Positions 1-8,571 of a stretch of DNA of 64,000 bases are shown one piece after another; the stretch's first letter is position 1, and the number at the start of each line of letters is the position of its first letter. This stretch comes from JAEUMD01 sp050250815 (GTDB taxonomy: Bacteria; Pseudomonadota; Alphaproteobacteria; Rhizobiales; Hyphomicrobiaceae). The notes beneath the pieces were generated by a model. That model saw nothing but the letters and a program-made list of their open reading frames with translations, was not told where the DNA came from and made no database searches. The stretch covers positions 1 through 64,000 of the forward strand of contig JBFWNY010000013.1 in NCBI GenBank assembly GCA_050250815.1, written 5' to 3'. Both the position numbers and the translations under genes were made by a program.

Positions 1-602
1 GGCTCGTCAAGCAGCAGAATCTCCGGCTTCTGCATGAGCGCGCGCGCAATCCCCACGCGCTGCCGTTGTCCGCCGGAATGTTCGTCGGCGCGCTTATCGA
101 CGTGATCGGAGAGACCAACACGGTCGAGCAGTTCCAGCGCCCGCGCCACATCCTCCTTCGGGAAGGCCTTGAAGAGGCTCCGCCACGCACCGGTGTAGCC
201 GAGACGGCCGGACAGGACGTTATCCATGACCGACATGCGGTTGACGAGGTTGAACTCCTGGAAAATCATCCCGATGCGCCGGCGCAGGGCCCGCAGGTCG
301 GCAGCTCCCATCTGGCGGATCGGCTTGCCGAAGAGCGCTACCTCTCCGTCCCAGGCATCGACCAGCCGGTTGATGCAGCGAATGAGCGTCGATTTGCCAG
401 AACCGCTGGGACCGATCACGGCGCAGAAGTCATCGTCAGCAACCGTGAAGCTTATGCCCTTGAGGATCTGCGGACCCGTTGCGGAATAGCGGACGCTGAG
501 ATCACGTACTTCGAGTGCTGTCATGGCCTCAAATCCGAAGATTTCATCCCAATACTTCAAGGCGAGTTGTAAGCGGTCCTTCTGGGAAATGTTTGTAGAC
601 AT
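1..602 (-). CDS. phnC: Phosphonate ABC transporter ATP-binding protein, 3' end cut by window edge
   Basis: ATPase subunit that would power uptake of phosphonate/phosphate-type solutes through an inner-membrane permease. Reading leftward, the frame shows Walker A GPSGSGKST, a Q-loop FQEFNL, the signature HSGGQRQRVGIARAL and Walker B ILLLDEP, where the window ends. About 200 residues are present, so the D- and H-loop region is missing. The order of motifs and the spacer between Q-loop and signature fit PhnC. Two starts are possible: ATG at 524 gives the usual family N-terminus (MTALEVRDLSVRY), while ATG at 602 adds 26 in-frame residues and has a GGGGGAG ribosome-binding site just upstream. I chose 602 for that reason. 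The binding protein and permease should lie to the left. Confidence 0.85.
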   Translation of the reverse strand, partial: MSTNISQKDRLQLALKYWDEIFGFEAMTALEVRDLSVRYSATGPQILKGISFTVADDDFCAVIGPSGSGKSTLIRCINRLVDAWDGEVALFGKPIRQMGAADLRALRRRIGMIFQEFNLVNRMSVMDNVLSGRLGYTGAWRSLFKAFPKEDVARALELLDRVGLSDHVDKRADEHSGGQRQRVGIARALMQKPEILLLDE

Positions 603-950
603 TCGCTCCCCCACCCCGTGTTTGATCTGACCAGATCCTATCCAAAGGACCCAACTCGGACAAGCTGAGTTCCCGCAAGTTGGAGCGCAGGTCAACTGTA
701 GCCAACTCTACAATGGTGAGTTGCAAGTTTGGTGGGTTTGAGAACTGTCACCCCAAGTGCTCGACAGCGGTTGTTGGGGGCGCGCGACCGGGAACTGCAG
801 AGTAATTCTCCTTAACGCCTGTTAGCGCCGGTAGACTCAACAAAGGTTCGCCGCAACGAGTAAAAACTAATAAAATCATATAGTTGCGGCATTGATTGGC
901 GTAAGTTGCATAGCAACGTCCGTCACTCCTTCAACGTAGGAGTGGCACAA
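603..950. other. AT-richer intergenic region between divergent genes
   Basis: No convincing gene is seen. The stretch separates phnC (minus) from the gene at 951 (plus), so both promoters should lie here. Between about 649 and 730 the words CAACTC and GAGTTG recur several times. One pair forms an inverted repeat, CAACTC at 703-708 and GAGTTG at 718-723, with a 9-bp spacer. This could be an operator for the phosphonate gene but matches no regulator I can name. A short minus-strand ORF at 544-726 has no protein-like features. Confidence 0.4.
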
Positions 951-1805
951 ATGACTTTCGCATCGAAGTTCTCTTCATCAGACGTCGCGTCAATCGGCGA
1001 CGCCGCGGGAAGCCCCGCAACCTTGTTTGTGGCAGACTCACATGTGTCGTCCGACGGGAGGTCGATCAGCGGCGACACTGCGGCCCTGGTTGTATTGGCC
1101 GCCATCTTCATCGTGATCGTAGGCGCGATGGCGACGCCCGCGGTCATTTGGACGGCGCGGAATCCGTTGATCCGCCGCGGCGCAGCGTTGGCAGCCCGAG
1201 CGGCCCTGCGCTACACCTTCTGGCAAGGGATCCGGCGACTTCTGTTCGTACTGCCTCTGGTCACGACGGGACTTTACTTCACGCCGGAGGCGGCTCAGGC
1301 AGCACCTCGTGAGGCCCGCTTCGCAGTCGAACGCCCGGCGACAGGGACGATCGAGGACATGATGGCCCGTATCAAATCCTCCAAGAAGCCATTGCCAGTC
1401 TGGGCGCTCGACCTCGCCATGCGAGCGTATGATATTTATCTGACTTATCAGAGCGGTAAGCGTGTTGGGGCTGTGGAAAAGCGGGCGGACGACGTCGAGC
1501 ACGAGGTTCAGGCCATCCTCAAGGTCGTCTTGGACGTCCAGAAGCAGGTCGAGGCGGGTCGGGAGATGACCGATCGGGAGTTTCGTCTAACCCGCGAACT
1601 TCTCGATTCTCACGGTCGCCGCCTGAATGACCTAACGGGCCGGGTCGCTAGGCTGGAGCGGGAAGCTGCAAAGCACTCCAGGCAACTGGATGAGGCACGC
1701 GGTGCCCTGGCCCGTCTCGGTCGTGGTTTTCGGCGACCGGGCTGCGGCGTAGGGCGCGCCTGGCGCAATGGCAAGTGCGTGGATGTGGCTGCCAATCCGC
1801 GCTGA
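951..1805 (+). CDS. Coiled-coil membrane protein of unknown function
   Basis: I do not recognise a family. The 284-residue protein has two hydrophobic segments (about residues 43-67 and 97-114). A long charged helical region with coiled-coil character follows (about 170-255). The C-terminus has a Cys-loop, CGVGRAWRNGKC, near 265-276. This resembles the CxxGxxWRNGxC motifs seen in many secreted rhizobial proteins. The ATG at 951 is preceded by GTAGGAG at good spacing. A TTG at 906 would add 15 residues and has no better signal. The gene is monocistronic, followed by a hairpin at 1813-1839, and sits at the left edge of the AT-richer accessory DNA. Confidence 0.6.
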   Translation: MTFASKFSSSDVASIGDAAGSPATLFVADSHVSSDGRSISGDTAALVVLAAIFIVIVGAMATPAVIWTARNPLIRRGAALAARAALRYTFWQGIRRLLFVLPLVTTGLYFTPEAAQAAPREARFAVERPATGTIEDMMARIKSSKKPLPVWALDLAMRAYDIYLTYQSGKRVGAVEKRADDVEHEVQAILKVVLDVQKQVEAGREMTDREFRLTRELLDSHGRRLNDLTGRVARLEREAAKHSRQLDEARGALARLGRGFRRPGCGVGRAWRNGKCVDVAANPR

Positions 1806-1812
1806 GGTCAGA

Positions 1813-1839
1813 CAGGGGAGGGCTCGGCTCCCTCCCCTG
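1813..1839 (+). terminator. Hairpin after the coiled-coil gene
   Basis: CAGGGGAGGG at 1813-1822 pairs perfectly with CCCTCCCCTG at 1830-1839 around a 7-base loop, eight bases after the stop codon at 1805. There is no T-run, so factor-independent termination is likely but not certain. Confidence 0.55.
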
Positions 1840-1968
1840 ATGCCGTCCAGACGACCGTGGATCGTGGCCGGGCGACCCATTGCGCCAGCTAAAAAACCGC
1901 CAGATCTCGCTGGAAGACGCTCGGGCAAGTCGGCTATAGATGAACACGGATTTTTGGGGCGGGCAGCG

Positions 1969-3429
1969 ATGACATCAAATGCGATTCATACGGGATTCCT
2001 GGACAGGGCAGCGAGAACACCCGGTGCGGTCGCGATCGCTGCGCCGGCTTTGACATACGGCGAACTTCTCTCGCGTGCCCTTCGACTGGCGGCGGCCTTT
2101 CGTTCCGCAGCTGATCTTCGGCATCGGCGCCCGATCATGATCATCGGCGACAAGAGCCCCATCGCGGTCGAAGCCATACTTGCAGCATCCCTTACCGGTC
2201 TTGGCTATACCTACGGCATCCCCCGACAACGCGCATCGCGACTTTCTTCAATGGTCGAGCAGCTTAGGCCCTCGCTCATCGTCGACGTGGGCTCAGAAGA
2301 GTGGGATCACAATCCAGAGGCTATTGCGCACGGCTTGCCGGTCATCAAGTGCCCTACGGTCCTTCCGGAAGACGCTATAGAGCCTGTCCTACGCCCTGAC
2401 GGATGTGCTTATACCTTTTTCACCAGCGGCTCGACGGGCGGACCAAAGGGTGTCGTCGTCAGCCAAAGCACTGCTTGGCATGCGCAGCGGGCCTACATTG
2501 CTGATGTGGGGCTCAACTCCAAAGATAATGTATGCAGCGAAATGGGGCTCGGCTTTGACGTATCCACCATCGACGTCTTTGCCACGCTCGCCGTCGGCGC
2601 GACGTTGGACCTGACGCCCGATGCCGTGGTCGAGGATCCAAGGGCGCTGTTCCACCACCTCGTCGAGCGCAACATTACCCGTCTCTTCACGGTGCCCACT
2701 GTGGCCTGTCAGATGTTGGAAATTGAGCCGAATGCCGCCGAACAGCTGAGCCACTTGAACCTGTCCCTCACTGGAGAACTTATCCCAGGGCGTCTTGCCG
2801 AGCTACTGCGGCCGCTCATCGCACAAGGGCGAGTATCGAACCAATATGGCGCAACTGAATTTCCGTTTGGCTTGAGCCGTCGATTGACGCTCGCTGATAT
2901 CGCAAGACCAAATGTTATTGACAACCCGACCGGCGGTAGCCCTGTCAGCGTACGACTATCTGACCTCGGCGATGTCACCGTGACCGGCCCGGGATTGTTC
3001 AGCGGCTATGTTTTGCCTCAAACGGACTTCACCGCACCTCTTCATCCAGTCGAGTCGTTCATGACGGGGGACCGTGCGGAACCCGAGGCACCGGGAGTCC
3101 TGCGGCTGCTTGGACGCTCAGATAGCCAATGCCGCAAGGACGGACATCGAATCGAGCTCAGAGAGATCGAATGTGCGGTCGAACTGCTTGCTGATGTCGG
3201 TCTCTGTTATGCGACATATGATGGGAAAGCCAATCATATTATCGCGCGCGTTACGGCCAAAGGAGGTGAGACTGAGCACCTTGACCTGACGGCTGTGGCC
3301 CTACACCTCAAGCGCGTCCTACCCGACTACATGCTCCCGGCCCGGATAGAGCAGCTGGCCGACGCGCCACGAACACTCTCGGGCAAGAAGCGCTATCAGG
3401 GAATTGCCGAAGCACGGATCGTGTCTTGA
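1969..3429 (+). CDS. Stand-alone NRPS-type adenylation enzyme
   Basis: Adenylate-forming enzyme, 486 residues, ending directly after the last core motif with no carrier or condensation domain. Core motifs in order: A3 TFFTSGSTGGPKG (149-161), A4 FDVS (196-199), A5 NQYGATE (291-297), A7 MTGDRAE (365-371), A8 GRSDSQCRKDGHRIELREIE (382-401) and A10 LSGKKRY (470-476) with the catalytic Lys. The Asp in A4 is the residue that binds the alpha-amino group in NRPS A domains, so an alpha-amino acid substrate is inferred. The ATG at 1969 is the first Met fitting the family N-terminus; the frame stays open upstream to 1768 without resemblance. The next gene starts inside its stop codon, so the two are translationally coupled. 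Confidence 0.85.
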   Translation: MTSNAIHTGFLDRAARTPGAVAIAAPALTYGELLSRALRLAAAFRSAADLRHRRPIMIIGDKSPIAVEAILAASLTGLGYTYGIPRQRASRLSSMVEQLRPSLIVDVGSEEWDHNPEAIAHGLPVIKCPTVLPEDAIEPVLRPDGCAYTFFTSGSTGGPKGVVVSQSTAWHAQRAYIADVGLNSKDNVCSEMGLGFDVSTIDVFATLAVGATLDLTPDAVVEDPRALFHHLVERNITRLFTVPTVACQMLEIEPNAAEQLSHLNLSLTGELIPGRLAELLRPLIAQGRVSNQYGATEFPFGLSRRLTLADIARPNVIDNPTGGSPVSVRLSDLGDVTVTGPGLFSGYVLPQTDFTAPLHPVESFMTGDRAEPEAPGVLRLLGRSDSQCRKDGHRIELREIECAVELLADVGLCYATYDGKANHIIARVTAKGGETEHLDLTAVALHLKRVLPDYMLPARIEQLADAPRTLSGKKRYQGIAEARIVS

Positions 3430-4238
3430 TGCCAAGTAGGGCCAACAACCTGTTGCCTCTGGCGCACTCTGCTACGCTGCTCAGCATGATCGCGGCGAAC
3501 GTCGCTGCGGCGATCTTGTGGCCTACGCTATGTTGGTTGACGATCCCACTGGCCGCTCTTGCGATGTGCTGCGCGCTGTCCGCAGTCCACGAGTGCGCAC
3601 ATCGAACCTACTTCACGAACCGATTAACAAATGAAGCCGTAGGGCGTTTCTGGGCGCTGGTCATCCTGATGAACTTCAGCGACTACAAGCGCGACCACAT
3701 GCTTCATCATCGCCATCAGGGAACCGAGCGCGACACCGAGCCGCAGATTGTACTGCGAAGCCGCATAGGTTTGGTACGAGCCATTTGCTTCAATCCTCAC
3801 ATTGCCCCAAGCTGGTTCGTTTCGCTTCGCGAGGCGTTGCTATTGTTGCCATCATCACAGAAAGTGCGTCGAGACGCCCAGTTGCTACTCGTTGTCCAGG
3901 CTACAATTGTTTTTACACTCATCGCTGAGCCACAAATTGCGATGCTTGTGTTTCTCGTGCCGTTCCTCCTGTCGACCGTGCTCGACAACCTTGTCTCGCT
4001 ACCGGAGCACGCGCGCCTTGGAGATGCTGATACTCAACCAACCACGCGGTCGATGTGCACGTCGTCGACACTGGACTTCCTACTCTATTTCGTCGGACGC
4101 CATATCGAACACCATCAGAGCCCTCAGAACTGTGTTGCGAGAAGAGTTGTCTCTGGCGAGAGCTGTCGAGGCGAATACTACACTGCATTCTATAGACGCA
4201 TTTGGCGTAAAATGCCTGTCGCAGCATCAGACCCGTGA
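3429..4238 (+). CDS. Membrane fatty-acid-desaturase-superfamily protein
   Basis: Di-iron membrane oxidase, 269 residues, with the three His boxes of the superfamily: HECAH (54-58), HxxHH (90-94) and HIEHH (225-229). Hydrophobic segments lie near 15-55, 75-82 and 150-190. Members introduce double bonds or hydroxyl groups into acyl or carotenoid-like substrates. The start overlaps the adenylation gene's stop (TGATG), so the pair should act on one pathway, perhaps on an activated amino or acyl group. The tail after HIEHH lacks the usual LFP-type follow-on, so a small frameshift there is possible. Substrate unknown. Confidence 0.75.
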   Translation: MPSRANNLLPLAHSATLLSMIAANVAAAILWPTLCWLTIPLAALAMCCALSAVHECAHRTYFTNRLTNEAVGRFWALVILMNFSDYKRDHMLHHRHQGTERDTEPQIVLRSRIGLVRAICFNPHIAPSWFVSLREALLLLPSSQKVRRDAQLLLVVQATIVFTLIAEPQIAMLVFLVPFLLSTVLDNLVSLPEHARLGDADTQPTTRSMCTSSTLDFLLYFVGRHIEHHQSPQNCVARRVVSGESCRGEYYTAFYRRIWRKMPVAASDP

Positions 4239-4303
4239 TTTAAATGCGGGGCGCCAGTGCTTTCCAGCCGGCTGAATTGTTCTGCATGACCAAATGTGGC
4301 AAC

Positions 4304-5449
4304 TTAAACTCGTTCGAAATGTTGCTTTCCGGCTCCGTAGCTTGTTGCGAGGCCGACTCCAGAGTAACCGGTCGATATGTGGCATCCTGACGCCAACATT
4401 CTTGTCTCCGGCAGGCCAGTATCACTCTGATCGACGAAAGCCGAATATACGTGCTTGAACTCGTAGCCAGCAAGCCGCGGAAATAGCTGTTGGTATCGCA
4501 CGCGAATAAGCTTCTCAGTGTTGCTTAGAGATTTGGCCGGCGTCGTCTCCGAGCATCCAAACAGTAGGCGCCCATCCCGCAACGGGGTCCAATAGTCGGG
4601 AGCGTGGCTACAATCACTCCCGGCAATTTGGAACGGCAGCGTCTCCCGCAGAACGTCACGAGGGATCGGTTCGGTAATGGCTACAACAGTAGTCGTCAAC
4701 CCGATCGCGGGCTCCTCCATGCAGCCTAGGAGTTCGACCTGGTTAGCGCCTGTGCAGAGCACGACTTGATCGGTCATGATCATTCCGAGCGTGGTTTCAA
4801 CACGATGTCGCTCCCCTGCCGTCGACACTCGCAACACTTTGGTTCGCTCTTGCACATCAATCAATTCATGGCTTGCAAGGCGCCGCAACCCCTTGACCAA
4901 CGTTGGCGGGTCAATTCGAAAGCCGGACGGATCGTAGAGTGCACTGTCGACGGTCGGTGAACGGATCCAACCGGCCAGACTCGATCCCGCGATGATGCGG
5001 ACTCCAGCGACACCTAACTGATCACACCAGTAGGCAGCAATATCTTCGAGCACTTCTCTTTCGTCCCCAGTCCTCGCAACAAGGAGGTAGCCATCGGTGA
5101 TGGAGTCTCCAAGCCCAAGATCGATCCAGCGACTACGCAATGCGAGCTTGCTCTCGTGTGACCAGCGTTGGAGGCGTAATGTTTCAATCGCGCCGATCTT
5201 GGAGATCATCTGAGCCGGGGACGGATAAAAGCCGGTCATCACATGGCCTGCAGACGATCCGGTCATCCCCGAGCCGACTAAATTGGCTTCCAAGAGCACG
5301 ACGCGCTTGCCGGCCTCGGCGGCATGACGGGCAAAGCTTACTCCGCACATGCCTGCGCCGACCACAACTAGGTCTGCGTGACACGAAAGTTGCCATTTTT
5401 TCTGCATCGACATTCGCGCATATGCGGCCATGGGCGTAGGAATGTCCAC
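4304..5449 (-). CDS. FAD-dependent oxidoreductase, DAO family
   Basis: Predicted flavoenzyme oxidising an amine or amino acid. The N-terminal dinucleotide fold VVVGAGMCG is at residues 28-36, followed by the adenine-ribose contact VLLEAN and the DAO-type Ser/Gly-rich loop VGSGMTGSSAGHV. The C-terminus carries the FAD-closing motif STGYSGVGLATSYGAGK. At 381 residues it is somewhat shorter than the common 420-440, stopping soon after that motif, so a truncated C-terminal helix is possible. The start is a GTG at 5449 with GGAAG upstream; an ATG at 5431 is the alternative. It is convergent with the adenylation-desaturase pair and shares their base composition, which suggests the same imported pathway. 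Confidence 0.75.
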   Translation of the reverse strand: MDIPTPMAAYARMSMQKKWQLSCHADLVVVGAGMCGVSFARHAAEAGKRVVLLEANLVGSGMTGSSAGHVMTGFYPSPAQMISKIGAIETLRLQRWSHESKLALRSRWIDLGLGDSITDGYLLVARTGDEREVLEDIAAYWCDQLGVAGVRIIAGSSLAGWIRSPTVDSALYDPSGFRIDPPTLVKGLRRLASHELIDVQERTKVLRVSTAGERHRVETTLGMIMTDQVVLCTGANQVELLGCMEEPAIGLTTTVVAITEPIPRDVLRETLPFQIAGSDCSHAPDYWTPLRDGRLLFGCSETTPAKSLSNTEKLIRVRYQQLFPRLAGYEFKHVYSAFVDQSDTGLPETRMLASGCHISTGYSGVGLATSYGAGKQHFERV

Positions 5450-5653
5450 GCCAACTTCCGCACTCCAAAAGTGTCGTCAAACGGATCCCTTAGAGCCCAA
5501 CAGGGCACGCCAGCACACCCGTCGTCGCCTGGCCACCCATTCTGCATAAATCTCTGGACTTCACCGCAACCGCAAGCATTGCTGTGGATGTCGCCGGGCC
5601 TGTAGGCCTAGCAGACGTGGCAGACCTCGCGGAATGCGGGGCTTTGGGTGGTG

Positions 5654-5675
5654 GGAGCGCCAATGACGGCGCTCC
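5654..5675 (+). other. Hairpin in the leader of the recombinase operon
   Basis: GGAGCGCC (5654-5661) and GGCGCTCC (5668-5675) form a perfect 8-bp stem with a 6-base loop, 22 bases before the ATG at 5698. A second short palindrome, GGCCTGTAGGCC, lies about 40 bases earlier. The hairpin may attenuate or regulate the operon, or be an attachment-site element. The rest of 5450-5697 holds no gene I can support. Confidence 0.4.
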
Positions 5676-5697
5676 GTAAGCCCAAGGAGCCCAAGCC

Positions 5698-6069
5698 ATG
5701 ACCAGCAAAGCAATCGACAAGACCTCCAAAACCAACCGATCGGCCACCCCTCGACGTACGCCTGGGAAAAAGGTCGCATCGTTGCCCGGTGGGGGCGCAA
5801 ACACGACCGCGCAGCGCAGTCGCAAAGCACCGACGAAGCAACTAATCGATGAACGCACGACCAAACACGCGGCGCTGCTGCAGCTCCTAAAACAACCAAG
5901 TGGTACGACCATCCCAGAAATGATGCAGGCCACTGGTTGGCAGCAGCACAGTGTGCGCGGTTTCCTGGCGGGAACGGTGAAGAAGAAGCTCGGGCTCGCG
6001 CTGACCTCATCCAAAGTTGAAGGCGAGCATCGCCGGTACCTGGTCGCAACTCCGCGTCGAGGTCGCTGA
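5698..6069 (+). CDS. DUF3489 domain protein
   Basis: Small basic protein of 123 residues. A Lys/Arg/Thr-rich N-terminal tail (1-50) is followed by a winged-helix-like domain (about 52-115, KHAALLQLLKQPSGTTIPEM ... HSVRGFLAG), characteristic of DUF3489. The family is usually found just ahead of DUF2924 and a large serine recombinase, as here, so a role as DNA-binding helper or regulator of the recombinase is inferred. The ATG has an AAGGAG site. The stop is one base before the next start. Confidence 0.85.
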   Translation: MTSKAIDKTSKTNRSATPRRTPGKKVASLPGGGANTTAQRSRKAPTKQLIDERTTKHAALLQLLKQPSGTTIPEMMQATGWQQHSVRGFLAGTVKKKLGLALTSSKVEGEHRRYLVATPRRGR

Positions 6070-6070
6070 C

Positions 6071-6514
6071 ATGATCAAGCGCGTCCTCGACATCGATGCC
6101 GAGATCGTCCGGCTGGAGAGCCTATCGAAAGAACAATTGCGCGAAGAGTGGCGTCGTGTGCATCAGACGCCGCCTCCCAAACGGCTGAGCCGCGATATCC
6201 TGCTGCGCGGGATCACGTACACACTTCAAGCAAACGCATTCGGCGGTATATCGAAGGCGACACTGCGAAAGCTCCAGCCCGCCGCGGCAGGCGCGTCAAT
6301 TAAGAGGCGCCTGCCGCGGCGCTCGTTCAAACCAGGCACGCGGCTGGTGCGCGAGTGGCACGGCGTTACGCACACTGTCATCATTCTGGAGAAGGGCGTT
6401 GAGTGGCGCGGCCAACGCTACCGATCCCTGTCGGTGGTCGCGCGTGAGATAACCGGTGCACATTGGTCCGGTCCGCGCTTCTTCGGCCTCTCGACCGAGC
6501 AGTCCAATGATTAA
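6071..6514 (+). CDS. DUF2924 domain protein
   Basis: 147-residue protein matching DUF2924: an N-terminal helix with the LSKEQLREEWRRV pattern, a middle basic segment (SIKRRLPRRSF), then a beta-rich part GTRLVREWHGVTHTVIILEKG and WRGQRYRSLSVVAREITGAHWSGPRFFGL near the end. Function unknown; the family accompanies site-specific serine recombinases and may be a DNA-binding accessory or directionality factor (inference). It starts one base after the DUF3489 stop, and its last codons overlap the next ORF. Confidence 0.85.
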   Translation: MIKRVLDIDAEIVRLESLSKEQLREEWRRVHQTPPPKRLSRDILLRGITYTLQANAFGGISKATLRKLQPAAAGASIKRRLPRRSFKPGTRLVREWHGVTHTVIILEKGVEWRGQRYRSLSVVAREITGAHWSGPRFFGLSTEQSND

Positions 6515-6698
6515 CCCCGAGCACGCTCGGGAACTCTTTGCCGAGCTGACGGGAGTGCTGGAGGACGCAACCGTCATTGCGGCAGAAGGGCAGGCTGTTC
6601 CCGATTCATTATCCGCGTGCGGCGCATGCAATAGACTGATTGGGTTGTTGGAAGTCTGCTCCCAGCGGTTGCAGAGCTTGTTGAGTGAGCTTCAATGA
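6507..6698 (+). CDS. Small helical protein between DUF2924 and recombinase
   Basis: 63-residue ORF starting inside the last codons of the DUF2924 gene and ending in an ATGA overlap with the recombinase. The double overlap argues that it is translated. It is helical (ELFAELTGVLEDATVIAAEG, then IGLLEVCSQRLQSLLSEL) with two Cys in CGAC near residues 38-41. No family recognised. Its position suggests a recombinase accessory factor. Confidence 0.65.
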   Translation: MINPEHARELFAELTGVLEDATVIAAEGQAVPDSLSACGACNRLIGLLEVCSQRLQSLLSELQ

Positions 6699-8389
6699 AA
6701 CGCATCTCCTGTGCCATTTACACCCGCAAATCGTCCGACGAAGGGCTGGAACAGGAATTCAATTCACTCGATGCGCAGCGCGAGGCCTGCGAAGCCTTCA
6801 TCGCAAGCCAGAAGCACGCCAGCTGGGTCGCAGTGCGGGATCTCTACGACGACGGTGGCCTGTCGGGCGGTACCATGGAGCGCCCGGCTCTGCAGCGGCT
6901 ACTCGCCGACATAAAGGCTGGCAAAGTGCAAATCGTGGTCGTCTATAAGGTCGATCGGCTGACGCGCTCGCTGGCCGACTTCGCCAAGATCGTCGACGTG
7001 CTCGATGCAGCAGGTGCCTCGTTCGTCTCGGTGACCCAGCAGTTCAACACAACGACGTCGATGGGGCGTTTGACCCTCAACATGCTGCTTTCGTTTGCAC
7101 AGTTTGAGCGTGAAATTGCGAGTGAACGAATTCGCGACAAGATCGCCGCCTCGAAGGCCAAGGGGATGTGGATGGGTGGCACCGTCCCGCTCGGCTATGA
7201 CGTCAAAGATCGCAAGCTTGTCATCAACACTGTCGAAGCCGAGACGGTGCGCTTCATCTTCAGCCGCTATACGGAACTGGGATCTGTCACGCTGCTCGAA
7301 GAGGAGTTGAAGCGGTTGGGCTATCTTAGCAAGGTACGCGAAGGCATTTCGGGAAGAATCTCCGGCGGGCGCCCGTTCTCGCGCGGCAACCTGTATCTGA
7401 TCCTCCAGAATCACGTTTATCGAGGCGAGGTCGCGCACAAGGGCAATGTTTATCCTGGGCAGCACGAGGCCATTGTAGACGCGGACCTGTGGTCGCTCAC
7501 TCAGGAGAAGCTTGCCGCTAACCGCACCACGCACTCACTTGCCGCTAACGCCAAAGTCCCAAGCTTGCTGTCGGGCCTTATCTTCGATGGCGACGGCCAG
7601 CGCATGACGCCAACCCATGCGAACAAGAAAGGGCGCAGGTATCGATACTACATTTCGGAGTCTTTTCTCGGTCGAGGCAGCATCGGCTCGAACACCATGC
7701 GCGTGCCTGCAGGCGAGGTGGAGGGTCTGGTGCTCGACCAGATCGTGAAGCTTCTCCGCTCGCGGCAACGGCTCGTCGAAGTCTTGACGCCACTTGAGCT
7801 GAATGCGGCCCAGCTTGAACGTGCGTTTCATGCAGCAGTTGAACGCGCGGATGACCTAGCAGGACCTGACATGAATCGGCTTCGATGGGTCCGACTGATC
7901 GTCTCCAGAGTTGCGCTTGCTCAGGACCAGATCGCGTTGAGCCTCTCCACTGCAGGCCTGGCATCAGCACTCGGCCTCCCCAGCGCGGAGCACAACCTGC
8001 CAATTCTTGTGTTGCCGATCGCAGCCGAACTTCGGCGTTGCGGTAAAGGCAAACGCATGATTATCGGCGAATCCATGGCAGAAGCGATCGATCCGACAAT
8101 GGTTCGGCTGATCCAGGAGGCTTTCGCCATCCGCGATGCCGTCTTGGCCGATTCGCGCGAGACACTGAACGAGATCACGGCGCGTCGCGGCAAGAGCAAC
8201 GGCTATCTCACCTCTCTGATGCGCCTCACCTATCTCGCACCGAGCATCATTGACGACATTCTGCGCGGTCGGCAGCCGCCGGAGCTGAGCGCCAAAGGCC
8301 TATTGAGAACTTCGGCCAGCCTGCCCCTCGATTGGTCGTCTCAGCGCGCGCACCTGAGGTTCGCCTCGGCAGCAGGCAGTCGCGATTAG
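6695..8389 (+). CDS. Large serine recombinase
   Basis: 564-residue site-specific recombinase. The N-terminal resolvase domain shows YTRKSS with catalytic Ser13, a DGGLSGGTMERPALQ segment and the VYKVDRLTRS region with conserved Arg. The Recombinase domain follows (GYDVKDRKLVINTVEAETVR, about 165-260), then a basic region HANKKGRRYRYYISES where a zinc-ribbon domain is usual. The Cys residues of that ribbon are not apparent. The length is normal for large serine integrases. It is the last gene of a four-gene overlapping operon and ends 182 bp from tRNA-Gln, so it probably mobilises this accessory block. No attachment-site duplication could be seen. Confidence 0.92.
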   Translation: MKRISCAIYTRKSSDEGLEQEFNSLDAQREACEAFIASQKHASWVAVRDLYDDGGLSGGTMERPALQRLLADIKAGKVQIVVVYKVDRLTRSLADFAKIVDVLDAAGASFVSVTQQFNTTTSMGRLTLNMLLSFAQFEREIASERIRDKIAASKAKGMWMGGTVPLGYDVKDRKLVINTVEAETVRFIFSRYTELGSVTLLEEELKRLGYLSKVREGISGRISGGRPFSRGNLYLILQNHVYRGEVAHKGNVYPGQHEAIVDADLWSLTQEKLAANRTTHSLAANAKVPSLLSGLIFDGDGQRMTPTHANKKGRRYRYYISESFLGRGSIGSNTMRVPAGEVEGLVLDQIVKLLRSRQRLVEVLTPLELNAAQLERAFHAAVERADDLAGPDMNRLRWVRLIVSRVALAQDQIALSLSTAGLASALGLPSAEHNLPILVLPIAAELRRCGKGKRMIIGESMAEAIDPTMVRLIQEAFAIRDAVLADSRETLNEITARRGKSNGYLTSLMRLTYLAPSIIDDILRGRQPPELSAKGLLRTSASLPLDWSSQRAHLRFASAAGSRD

Positions 8390-8571
8390 AGAAATTCCAC
8401 CCGCCCCCAATAGCCGCGCCTGAGATATTGGGTCCCGGCCGGCCTCCGACGGACGCCAATGCCGTCTCTGGCCCAGGCCCGTAATCCGACGCACCCATAA
8501 CCCACGGAAATAAGCCCACTTTTGGCGCGCCTCAACGCAGGCGGCAGAATCCCGGAGATCGACGGAATGGC

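Noticed and set aside
544..726. 60-residue minus-strand ORF upstream of phnC
   Set aside because: It overlaps the likely phnC 5' end in another frame, covers the repeat-rich control region and has no ribosome-binding site.
4240..4473. Minus-strand ORF that might continue the FAD oxidase in another frame
   Set aside because: Its residues after the putative shift do not resemble the family's C-terminal helix, so a frameshift in the oxidase gene cannot be claimed.
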